From Linnemannia hyalina (Eukaryota > Mortierellomycota > Mortierellomycetes > Mortierellales > Mortierellaceae), in the NCBI GenBank assembly GCA_019671135.1, contig JAHRHY010000001.1, positions 4,154,001-4,218,000 on the forward strand: a stretch of DNA of 64,000 bases. Reading direction: 5' to 3'. The notes beneath the pieces are model-generated. The model worked only from the letters and a program-made list of their open reading frames with translations. It searched no databases and had not been told where the DNA came from. Shown piece after piece: positions 25,084-35,300 of this stretch. Every line of letters starts with the position of its first letter. Positions within the stretch are counted from its first letter, which is position 1. The position numbers and the translations under genes are program-made.

Positions 25084-27190
25084 TTATTTCTTGGCCTCGA
25101 CGACGGCAGGGACAGCAGGAGAAACCGCCTTCCGTTTCTTTGCCGGCTTTGCAGGAGTAGCTCTCTGTTGACGCTTCTGCACCTGCGTCTGTGGTCGAGG
25201 ATTTACTCTCTCCTGTGCCTGATGATGCCCGCTCGCAGCAGCCAGCCGAAAACACTCCATCGCAGGCTCGTTGCGTTCTCCATAAGGTTGCCCTCGCTCA
25301 TAACACAAACCGATCTGGTACTGGGCCTCGGCATTACCGGCCTTGGCTGCCTTCAAGAACCACGTCATCGCTTCGGTGTAATTCTGTGCTATCCCTGGCC
25401 CTCCATGAAAATATAAGTCCCCGATACTAGACCAGAACGGTGCTATCTCCTTATCGTCCTTCTTGAGCTCCGCAGTCGTAGCCTTGAGGTACCACTCTTT
25501 GGCCATGGCCCAGTCCCGCTCAACTCCGAGTCCATCGCGGTATAAGGATCCGACTGCGTGTAGCGCTCCTGAGTGCGCCCCCCGCTCGTTGTTCGCTGCC
25601 TTAAGGAACCACTCCTTCGCCTGTGTAAAGTTGCGGCGGATGTTATGGTCGCCAGAATAGTAGCTCAGGCCAATGAGATGTTGAGCCTCCGCATTCCCCT
25701 TCTCTGCGGCCTTGGTGAACCATGCCAGAGCTTTGACATGATCCGAAGGGACTCCAACTCCGCCCCGGTGGTAATGGATCCCGACCGCCAGCTGGGCCGA
25801 CTCGACTCCCTGTTCGGCCGCCTTCGTGTACCAAAACAGCGCCATGTTGTCGTCCAGTGGTACGCCCGTGCCTTTGCCATACAGTACGCCGAGTCGGAAC
25901 TGAGCCTCGGAGTTGCCATGGTCCGCGGCCTTACGGTACCAATCGACAGCCGTTACCAGGTCCTTTGCAACGTTGAGGTCCCCATTCTCGAGCAACATCC
26001 CGAGCTTAAACTGCGCGTTACTGTGTCCCTGCTCAGCTGCTCGAAGATACCATTTCCTGGACTTTGCATTACTCTGTGGGAGCCCCTGGCCTCGCCGGTA
26101 CATGAGTCCGACTCGGAACTGGGCCTCTGCGTCTCCTTGCTCTGCTGCCATCAACTCTCTCTCCGCCTCTACTACATTCTCATCCTGCTCTGTCATTTTG
26201 TTGATGTTCGCGTTGGTACTTGTCGTGTTGCTGATATTTGTGTTGTTGCTGGTTGTAATGTTGCCCTTTGCATCGTTGCTACTCTTGCTGTTTATCGTGC
26301 TGTTTGTGTCGTCGATGCTGCTGCTCCTGCGAATGCTGCTCTCGCTATTGCTGCTGGTGCCGCTGGTGTTTGGCGCCCTCTCTTGCACCTTCTCCTTCTC
26401 CTTCTGCACCGCCTTCACAACCTTAGGCATGTCCACCTTATCATCCCTAGGATCCTCCTTGATAGCCATATCTTCCACATCGTCAACAATGAATATCACA
26501 GGTTCCTGGGGCTCTGTCTTGATGATGACCTTGTCAGCTTCGGCAGCCTTCGATGCCAGCGTTGTCGTCGTCGTCTCCTGGGTGACCAAGGCCTCGCGGG
26601 CGACCGTGCCCCTCCCGACAGCCGCCTCTTTGACCTCCCCCTCGACTACAGTAACTTCACCGCCGGATTGACTTTCGGTGACAACGACCTCCAAGATGGC
26701 ATTCCGCACCACCGCAATACGAAGCGGCTCTAAACTAGAATACATCAAAGAGGGGGGGGGGGGAGGGGAGAAGTGTCAACTCGCGACCAAAAATCAATAC
26801 ATGTTTGCAAACACACAACAACCAGAGAACCACCCCTTACACTTACTTTTTGAAATCATGGCCCTTGAGAAAAGGAACAACCGTCGCCCCTTGGCGAATA
26901 TATGTCGCGCCCTTGAACGGGATCAGGATATCCTCCCACAGGACTATATTCCTCTTTGTCACCGGGTCCTTGTATCCTGTCACGTAGAGCACGTCCCCTC
27001 TGTCTGCCAGTAACGATACAAACGTCGAAGAAGAGGAGTAGGGAGAGGGGGAAGAGGAGGAAGAGGTGGTGTCTGTGGATGATAAAGATATGGAAGGGGA
27101 TGGTTGCCGGTCGCTGTAGATATAGTTGGTGCTGGGGCTAGTAGTGCTGGTGACGAGGCGGAACCCCTGGAGGATGGCTCTTTGCACCAT
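25084..27190 (-). CDS. Sel1-repeat protein with N-module and basic C-terminal tail (copy D)
   Basis: Exons 27190-26847 and 26734-25084 give 664 residues. Residues about 70-150 form the N-module seen in other copies: DPVTKRNIVLWEDI, VVPFLKGHDFK, then, after the intron, LEPLRIAVVRNAILEVVV. The intron sits between the two motifs in phase 2, as in copies G, H, I and L. An acidic then Asn/Ser/Thr-rich linker follows, and eight Sel1 units cover about 315-615. The tail carries PAKKRKAVSP, which matches a classical monopartite nuclear localisation signal; no other copy here has it. Solenoid adaptor function is inferred from Sel1 proteins; the role of the N-module is unknown. The exon 1 N-terminus is Ser/Thr-rich and differs from the short start seen in copies G and I. 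Confidence 0.82.
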
Positions 27191-27744
27191 TGTTGGTCTA
27201 GTTGCTCTGTTTTTCTTCTTTTAGTGTTTGGGGTTTGTGCGCTGTGTTAGTCAGGGTGAACAAGAAAGTAGAGTGTAAAGAAAGGCGACGAGAGAGAGAG
27301 AGAGAGAGTGGAGGTGGTTGAGTGTGTGCTTGTCTGCTTTCGTGAATGCAAAACTGATGAGAGGGTGTGAGAATTGGTGATCAATGAATGACGACGACAA
27401 CAAAAAAAGGTCGGAAGGGCGTGGGAGCGATATCGTCAATATCCACACATCCACACATTTGGTCTTTGCTTTTTGCATGATTTTTATTTTGTTTGGATAC
27501 GCATGGGCTATTGGGAAGAAAGGAAAGGAGGAAAAGATCTTTCCTGCACCGCAAAAAGAAGAAACAGCCAAGCCCCGCAAAACGATCTTGATGAATCACG
27601 CTTTGAAGCTGGTTATCGTCGATAGTGATCAAGTCAGCGACAATTAGTATCAGCTCTTCGTTGCCGCTGCTGAGGTTTGCCTCAGTCATAGTCGTCAAGA
27701 CATCCTTACCTGCGTTATAAAAAAATTGAACTGGTCGTTCCTGA
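27191..27744. other. Intergenic between copy D and relic E
   Basis: A GA microsatellite lies at about 27291-27308 and an A/T-rich stretch follows. It should contain the promoter of copy D reading leftwards. The plus-strand open frame at 27384-27647 has no recognisable domain. Confidence 0.5.
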
Positions 27745-27780
27745 AATCAACGGTCTGAATTGGTCACGTTTCGACCAATT
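27745..27780. promoter_or_regulatory. Shared upstream element with inverted CCAAT repeat
   Basis: The block AATCAACGGTCTGAATTGG leads into a perfect 8-bp inverted repeat, AATTGGTC (27758-27765) and GACCAATT (27773-27780), so CCAAT occurs on both strands. Closely related blocks lie upstream of the copies at 28.3 kb, 47.4 kb and 56.57 kb. It sits just left of relic E and 570 bases from the start of copy D. A CCAAT-factor (HAP complex) site is a reasonable reading, by inference. Confidence 0.5.
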
Positions 27781-28138
27781 ACGAGAGGACAAAGAGAGCG
27801 TCACCACTTTTTTTCTCAGCAACTCTCACTTCTTAACGCTTTTGACACTCAGTACAACCCTCTCTTAATAGTATGGATCCTCTTCAATTGCTTCCGTTCT
27901 TGATGTTACCCTAGATGTCGTTGTTAGAGGTCGATTGCTTCGTGCCGAGGCATCATCGCAACAGGAGCCGTCGATCATGTCGCCTTCGCAGGAGTTATCC
28001 GTAGAGTCTCTACAACAGACCGAACGTCACTGATGAAGGCACAAACACTACGACTCAGACTTCGGACTCTAGCACTGGAGGAGTTGGAGCATCAGGGCGA
28101 TGGAGTCGAAAGCAAGGAGTGGCAGACTAGTATGTAAT
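27781..28138 (+). pseudogene. Internally deleted Sel1-family relic on the plus strand (copy E)
   Basis: Right after the upstream element come a start-like context, GACACTCAGTAC (GACACTCATGAC in copies G and I, so the ATG is lost), and then an intron-end plus exon-2 start: TTAATAG followed by codons for IASVLDVTLDVVVRG. The frame ends near 28033. At about 28076-28138 the sequence matches the C-terminal end of copy G, LEELEHQGD-VESK. Exon 1 and all Sel1 units are missing. The 190 bases beyond match the 3' flank of copy G. The orientation is opposite to every other family member in the window. Confidence 0.75.
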
Positions 28139-28294
28139 TTATCTTTTTATCACAAAGGAAGAAGCGGCCGTGAAACATTGTTACTTAGTTTGAGAAAGAA
28201 TGATTGCATGGAACAGCTTATTTGAACGCTGCTTTTTAATTCTTCTGGCTTGCGAACGATTAAACGCGTTTCTTCGTTCCTGAAAACAACGGTC

Positions 28295-28315
28295 TGAATC
28301 GGTTACGTTTCCACC
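28295..28315 (+). promoter_or_regulatory. Shared upstream element, second plus-strand copy
   Basis: GGTTACGTTTCCACCATTTA follows TTCCTGAAAACAACGGTCTG; the same pair occurs at 27.74 kb and, on the minus strand, at 47.42-47.46 kb. Here CCAAT has become CCATT, in keeping with a decaying copy. Confidence 0.5.
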
Positions 28316-28490
28316 ATTTATGGGGCACATTGATACACACCCATTGAAAAGTGGATGGCAGTTCTCTTTGTAGGGAAGGTTAAGCATCATCACCTTTTCT
28401 CTTTCATCCCTGCCTCGTCCTTTTGCACTTCGACATTCCACTTAAACCCCTTATCAACTTGGCCCTCACCCTCTTGCAATCCGAGGCACA

Positions 28491-28640
28491 GTAACGGTTC
28501 AGGAGACCTGCCCCATCTCCAAGCAGTCCGCCGAGTCAACGAAAATGGCGACCCTACTTCAACCTCCAACACAATCACCCACCTCGTCTGTCACCAAGTC
28601 ACCGTCTCTGGCAAAAGATATTATGGATCTCATTTTATGC
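28491..28640 (+). pseudogene. N-module exon relic (copy F)
   Basis: Matches exon 1 of copy H: HLQAVRRVNENGDPTST is nearly identical in both, followed here by ITHLVCHQVTVSGK in one frame. The start codon aligned with the ATG of copy H is GTA at 28491-28493. Similarity stops after about 28630, before the LWDDI motif is completed, and no second exon is found downstream. With copy E and the spacer it forms one colinear block homologous, in inverted orientation, to 47.1-48.8 kb. Confidence 0.7.
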
Positions 28641-30274
28641 TTATGGTCGTTAGCCTGGGCAGTGGGATGTTACACACAGGGGCAGGGATGGGTGCAAGCA
28701 GTGCAGCGGGTGGTGAAAAAGAAAAAATCGATCGGATTTTGAACGGTCTCCACCCGGGTATGGTAAGTATAAGCCCACTTACTTCTCTGATCGGGCTGAC
28801 AAAAAAAGAATTGTGCAAACACCATACGTCAAGACCGATCGCAGGGACGATGAGGGGCGAGAAAGAGTGAAGGAGGAAGAATAAGGGACCGGAGTAGAGC
28901 GGGATCGCCACGCGTCGAGCTCGCGTCGGATTGGTTCCCTCCTTCCATTCTTCTCTCGTGGTGCTTGCTTAATTGAGTGTTTTTTTAGGATGTGTCCGTG
29001 GAGTGAAAGATGGGTGTTAGTCATAGTGTTTTTTTTTGCATAGAGAAATCATATGAAAAAACAAGATGTTGTGCTCTTCTCCTTCGTCCAGAGGCTCTTT
29101 TTTTTTTGTTTGTGTCTTCCAACATTTTTTTGGGTCTAACGGTCTTCTTTGTTGTTCACCCCGCATTCTTCCACTTTAGGAAGGCACTCCGCTTTGTTTT
29201 TGTGTTGTTTTGTGGAGTGAGGAGAGAAGGAGGTAAGAGAAGGATAGGTAGAGGACGTTGTTGTTATGATTCATTAGAAGAAATCAGAGAAGGAACAACC
29301 GCGTGAGCGATCGACGTACGATTCATTAGCAGTTGACAGTTCCTTGTTACACGTGAAGAAGGGCAAGGGAAACCATTCGCCCATAAACGCTTTCGAGAAA
29401 ATGAAGAGATTATTGACGGGATCAAGAATTCGGGGAAGGTAGAGAACGACGAGAGTAAGAAAGAAGAGAAAAAAAGTAGAAGGGGGTTATGATCAGGCCT
29501 CCTTCCTGGAAATCCATTACACGTCGCTCGCAGCGAGTTAAGTCATCCTTCACCTTCACCTGACAAGGATGTTTTCGATTCGTCACGTCTGAGCGAGAGA
29601 TACTTCTTGCTCCTGGCATGTTACGGTCAGCCAATGAGAAAAAGAATGTTTGACGAAGGAGAAGGAGGAGTGGGGAAGAGAGAAAAGGAGATGAACAGCC
29701 CCATCCTAATTGGGACTTGTAAGGGGGAACCCAGCGCCCTGGCTTTGCTTTGAACCGACATCCTTGACATGTTCTTACCAGGCGTAAGAAAATCGCGCTA
29801 ATGAAAATCAGGATCATATTCTATCGCAACATGACGGGTCCATGACGAAGAAGAAAGGAAAAGACAACGCCAAGAAAGAAAGAAGGATACATGTACGCAG
29901 TGAGTCTTCAGTATAAAGTGAGCAAGCGAACGGTGACCCATTTGCACTGCTAGTCTATGAGTGACAAGTGACAAGTGACAAGAATAGGATTCGGTGCATT
30001 TCTCAGGTGAAATCAAACTGTCCGTTTCAGTCCAATCCTGAGTTTAGGATCTGTCCAGGCCCATGTGCACACACATCCACTCCAACTTCATTAATTTCCT
30101 CAATAAAAGGGAGACTCGATCCTTCGTTCTTTTTTCTCTTCTTTCATCCAACTCTCAATAACTCCAATCGCACTCACCCAACAAGCAACCAACCAACCAA
30201 CTCACCAACCCTAACAGCTTCACACACCAACACACCAACACACCACCCTCAACAAGACACACGTACAGACAAAG
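28641..30274. other. Intergenic, no supported gene
   Basis: Homology to the Sel1 block ends near 28640. Open frames on both strands are short and without domains. T tracts occur near 29028-29130. A short tandem repeat lies at 29961-29981. The last 200 bases are C/A-rich with CCAAC and CACAC runs, probably the leader of the next gene. Confidence 0.5.
29961..29981. repeat. GTGACAA heptamer, three tandem copies
   Basis: Three perfect 7-bp copies about 295-315 bases upstream of the ATG at 30275. Spacing and position would suit a small regulatory cluster, but chance expansion is equally possible. Confidence 0.6.
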
Positions 30275-31328
30275 ATGGCTTCATCGATCCGCGCAATTTC
30301 AATGTCCCTCCCTCGCGTCTCAATGGCTCGCATCCCCCTTGTGGCATTCACAAACACACACGCTGTCCCGACCTTAACTAACCAAGCCTACGCCCACGCC
30401 CACGCCAATTCGACCCACCCCTCCGCCTACTCCTCCATGCCCAGCCGCTCCAACTCCAACAAATACACAAACGCTGCCGACAAGCTCGAACAATCTGCCA
30501 AGAGCATGAACAAATCGACCAAGGACTATCTTCGTGAGGTAAAGCATTACGACAGTGAAGAGGATGAAGTCATGATGAAGCTTGGCCTTGCCATGAGCAG
30601 CAAAAGCATCAAGCAACCCAACAACACTGGAACCCATGCGAACACGAACAAACACACAGGAAACCAAAGTGGAGGCAGGAAGGCGCATGAGAGACAGACG
30701 GAGGGCACGTTCGAGGAGTCGTTGAGTTCGGATATCCAGGCGGATGTGACGCATCCTGCGGGCAAGGGGTTCCATCATGCCGATCAGCATCATCAGCAAG
30801 AGCTGATTTCCAGCCTCTGCGAAGAGCTGAAGGTAACCCTTGGATCCATCTGCAAGGCGTTGTAGTTCCCTAGCACTTCTTCATTCTTCGTTTGCAAGGT
30901 GCCTTTGTTTTGGCTTGTGGAGTTAAGCCCCGACAACTGTTCCATTATGAGGCACACGAGAAAAAGAAACAAAGAGAGAGAAACAAGAGAAAAAGAGTGA
31001 GAGGGTAGTGGGAACGAGAATCCAATGCAAAAAGGGTTCAGAGAGAAAGATATGCAGAATGAACTAGAAGCGCTGCCCTTCCCTCCCCACCCTTCTCTTC
31101 ATCACTCACATTCAACTCACCTTCCCTTTCTTTTTTTCATTCTCTCTTGTTTCTACAAAAAAGGAACAACCGTCCGCAGCGTCAACGAACCGATTGAGCC
31201 AGCATGCGTCCGATGCGATCCGGATGGTCGAGTCGCACAGCATTCTGAAGCAGGACAAGGCCCCCGTCCACAATGTCCGTGACGAGGACCCCGCTGAGAA
31301 GGCTGCCCATTACCAGAAGCGCCACTAA
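30275..31328 (+). CDS. Hypothetical 240-aa protein
   Basis: Exons 30275-30832 and 31164-31328 (331-nt intron, donor GTAACC, acceptor AAAAAAG) give 240 residues. Not recognised. The N-terminus (MASSIRAISMSLPRVSMARI) is Ser/Arg-rich without acids, compatible with a mitochondrial targeting peptide. The middle holds an amphipathic, charged stretch (DKLEQSAKSMNKSTKDYL, then EEDEVMMKLGLAMSSKSI) and a His/Asn/Gly-rich linker; the C-terminal exon is charged (SDAIRMVESHSILKQDK, ending EKAAHYQKRH). The reading frame is preserved across the intron and ends in a proper stop, and the codon pattern is C/G-ending as in neighbouring genes, which supports a real gene. Function cannot be assigned. Confidence 0.6.
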
Positions 31329-31825
31329 GGCTTCTTTCCTCTTCGATCTTTCCCCCTTACTTTCTGCGCCCTTGTATATAGCCAAGTCCATTCCTAAAGA
31401 TTAGTTAGTATCATTCAACTGTCCAACAATGGTTATCATCCTCTCTCTTTATCACCTATGTCATGAACTTCATGTGCTTTAGTGTGTCGCACGAATGCGA
31501 ACGAGTGCATGATCATTCAGCCAGCAGTCACCATAAGACCCTCGAGTCTTCCCACTGTCAAAAATTTCTCCGCTGTTCAGACGAGAATGACAAATCCAGG
31601 TCGTTGACTTCATCTTTTTCTCTTTTATTCTTCTTTACGCCTTCCACACAACTGGTCTTTTTTCTTATCTTTCTCTTTGCTTTCTCTCAACCAACGACAA
31701 ACAACGCACGCACCACTCGCACTCGTACTCATACAACTCTCCTCGAGTATATCACCGGTGCCACTTCTAATAACACGAAACAACAATCTAAGCTCACTCT
31801 CTCCGCACACAAAGCACACACAAAC
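31329..31825. other. Intergenic between the 240-aa gene and the BRI3-like gene
   Basis: T/C-rich up to about 31700 and C/A-rich just before the ATG at 31826, a typical fungal promoter-leader layout. No gene seen. Confidence 0.55.
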
Positions 31826-32381
31826 ATGTCAGCCTACCCAGACGAGAAAGCCCTCCAAGGAGGTCAATCCGCCTACCCTCAACAAACCGCGTACCCACAA
31901 CAGACCTACGGTGAACCCTCCCAACAACAATACTTCACACAACCACCAGCACCAGCAGTCGGAGGGTCATCGTACCCAGGCGCTGTCCCGGGCCCACCCA
32001 CAGAGTTCATGGACCCAGCCATCCCCCGACCCAACGATATCTTGCCCCTCCACCCGGCCATCATCCAGCAGCGCCGGATTGCTGCTTCATTGCCACCTTG
32101 TCCAAAGGGTGGATATCATGAACTGCGGTCTCGCTAGTACGTCTTCTCTTCCTCTTTATTGGTTGATTGTACGTCAGTGTGATAGCGAACAAAATACCGA
32201 CACTGTCTCTTTGTTTTCTTCTTCCTTTCTATCGTTGTTATATGATAGCGCACTAGGGGTGAATGCGGGCACGTTCATGTCGATTGTCTGCTTCCCGGTG
32301 GTCTGCTGCTGTGTCCGCCGGGAGACTGTATGCATCAAATGTCAGGAAAAGTTCGACATTGCCCTCCCCGCCATCAACTAA
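31826..32381 (+). CDS. Pro/Gln-rich membrane protein with Cys-rich C-terminus, BRI3-like
   Basis: Exons 31826-32136 and 32249-32381 give 147 residues. The first 75 residues are rich in Pro, Gln, Tyr and Gly (AYPQQTAYPQQTYGEPSQQQ). The C-terminal part has CPKGGYHELRSRYALG, one hydrophobic segment (TFMSIVCFPVVCCC) and then RRETVCIKCQEKF. A Pro/Tyr-rich arm, a CP motif, one membrane segment ending in CC(C), and a basic C..C motif is the layout of the brain protein I3 (BRI3) family of small endolysosomal membrane proteins; the second Cys of the first CPxC pair is not present, so the match is partial. The intron splits a Tyr codon (TA/C); without splicing the frame stops at the donor. Confidence 0.6.
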
Positions 32382-35300
32382 GAACAAGGTCTTTCAAGTT
32401 GTCCATTTCTTTTATTGTTGTCCTCAGTTTGATGACTGCAAACAGGGAATCAGGACATGTTTTTGTTCTTTCGGGATTTAGTTTTCTTTCAGTGAATTTC
32501 AAAGTGATGATGAACTTTCACACTTTTTGCATAAGGGTAGCGCTCGCTCAACCATGCGACATAAGACATACTTCTGTACAGTGTTCTCGTTTCTTGTTTC
32601 GTTTTTTTTTCATCATTTTTATTCATAGCACTCACTCGCCCACTACTTTCTAATAATAAAACATGCACATCCAACAAACAATACAGCCCACGAACCCGCA
32701 CTGATGGTGTAAAGTATCCCGGTAATCCAGTAAATGAGCCAGCCACTGTGATCCTTCCTTTTTGACACATGTGTATCTCGAACATCCTGAAAGCAAAAAA
32801 AAAAAAAGCTCTAAAAAGTGAACTGGATCGGACAGAGAGTACACACAAACAGGTTAGCATAATATTTCCAAATGATCACTGATGATAGATCGGATAGGGA
32901 TAGCACTCCTTCAATGCATAAAGCAAGTGAAGAATGAGATGTTGTTTCAGAACCAAATGGTTTCCTCAGAGCACTAGCATTCAATGCCGGTGCGTAGGAA
33001 GAACGAAAGTATATTGTGTTGTTCATCATAAAATGTGGTGGAGGATAGGAAGGGAGAGAGTTGTTGAGGGTGAGCAGAAGGTGTAATACATACCAATTGA
33101 GCCAAATAATAACGCGTATCGTGAATGAAGAGGAGTGGATGAGGGGCTAAGGAAGGTGAAGGTGAAGGGTGGAGGAGTGAAGAGAAAGAAAGAAGAGAAA
33201 GAAAGAAGAGAAGTATGAAAATTTTTAAACAGATCGTGCCTTTTCTCATTGTTATGAGAAGAAGGCAGAAGAAGGAAAATGATAGATGTAAAAAATGCGC
33301 TACTGATCTCCTCGGTGATGTCAAGATCAGGGATTTTTAAAAATTCCCGAAAAGAAAAAAAAAAATTGAACGCAACTCTCATTTTTCATTTTTCAAAGAT
33401 TCAAAGGTCACGCCACGGAACGCCATCGTGTGCCCTTGCTGCCACGCGAGGAATTAAACCCCCAGACGGAGCTGAAAAAAAATACATGAGTGCAAGACGA
33501 ATGTAAGATTTCCTTTTGATAAGTGAGTTGAAGAAAAAAAAAAAGTGGGTGATCAGTTCCTGGAACCCGTCCTCACACACCCTGGCACCACGTCACTTGA
33601 TGACATCTCTTCAGCCCAAACATGCTACCGTCCCTTATCCACCCCTGGATTAATGGATCCTCAGTTCCATGCTTCCCCCTATGGCATTTTCATCGTTTCT
33701 CCTTACTCATTTACCTTCCTCATCCCCCACTTTTGCACCATGAGATGATCGACAAGGGTTCGCTTGTATCTTTGATTCAAGCGATTCAAGTGCGAAATAC
33801 AAAACAACAGTGAGCGAGCGGACATTTGAATGCCCGCACAAAAAAAGTGGTCTCGACCACGCTCGATGAAAGTTTCACAAGAGAAAAATAAAAAGAGTTC
33901 AAGGACCGACAGTCTAAAAGAGGTGGTTGAAGAAGGAAAAACGACAACACTTCTCTTTGCAAGGATGGCAGACAAACAAGCGGGGGGAGGGGGGAAGGCC
34001 GAGAGATGAGAGGGGGAGGTGCAGCAGAAAGAAGTGCGCCGAAGGAATGAAATGGGGGAAGAGACGAGGAGACAGGTTCGTTTAGGATAGATTACACGTG
34101 ATGCAGGCAAGATGTCTTTGGGTGACCTGGTGTATCAAGAATAGAGGATCAGGGGTAGAGAAAGTCGATATTCAGGGCAATCCGGAGAACGGTGAAAAAG
34201 CGCTGGTCTGCGTGCTTGCGAAAGAGTTAATGTTGAGAACATGAGGAGAAACAGCGATGACATGCTGAAGGGAGAGCACTATGGGGAAAGTAGATGAACG
34301 ATTGATTGCGAGACGACAGTGTGCCTTCTCTAGGCAGCAACTCTCTCTAACAGGAACAACCTTGTGGTGGTTTGTTCAACTACACTAGGCACTTTGAACT
34401 GGAAGAACTCGCAGGTGAGAGAGGGAGAATGTTTAGAGTTTTGATTTTGTTAGATAATATGGTTGGAAGGGTCTTGCAATTCTCGTTCTTCCCTCCAGTT
34501 CCCACACTCTCGTTATTGTACGGCTTTAAGAGAGGGAGGGAGGCTCCAGGCCCCTCATTCTCTCTTGATACCCTCCCCTTGCCTTTTCACGTCCAAAATG
34601 CAATTTGCTTTTAGTTTCAATTAGCTGTGTCGTACAATCAATCATGCAAAAAAAAGCAGAACTCCATTCTAACCTCAGGCGATATTTTAGTGGTGCCGTG
34701 TGTAGATGGGATTGGTTCTTTTGCTTGTGCTCCAGGGGCCATTCAGAGATCAGGGTCGCGCGACTGGTTCGCGTTGTTTATTTTTTTGTTAGTGTGGTTG
34801 GTATCCATTACCTGATAACGACTCTCTCAGGGTCGTCCTGCTTGTGCTTTTCTGGTTGAACTGTGAGAGCAGGAACTGAGATAAGTGAGTGAGAGAGGAG
34901 AGAGCTCACATACATCGCAAAGCATACTGTACCTTATGCATGCATGCATACTGCCCTTTTGTTCGATTTGTGTGAAAGTGGGAAATCTCTGGAGTCGAGA
35001 GGGGAGTCCGGCTCTCACGAGGAAATGGAGCAGACTGATAGAAACGGGATTTAGTATCTACCTTCCCCGCACCCTGCTTGGATACTGCCTCTAGCATGCA
35101 TGCTATGTCTCTTACAGTGCAATAGTCTGGCTGCAGTGGTAGCTAAGGCGCCGCTTTATCGTTGATTGCATGCTCACTACTCCCATAGAGCCCTTCAGTA
35201 AAGTGGGGATGGATAGGCGTTTTGTTTGTTGTGTGCTTGATATGTGTTTCTGTGATAACTGACTGCATGTACGTTTTGCTTGTGCGCCCAAGCAAACGAG

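Noticed and set aside
25573..26733. 386-codon plus-strand frame opposite Sel1 copy D
   Set aside because: It is antisense to regular Sel1 repeats whose pattern and splice structure are clear; no independent domain.
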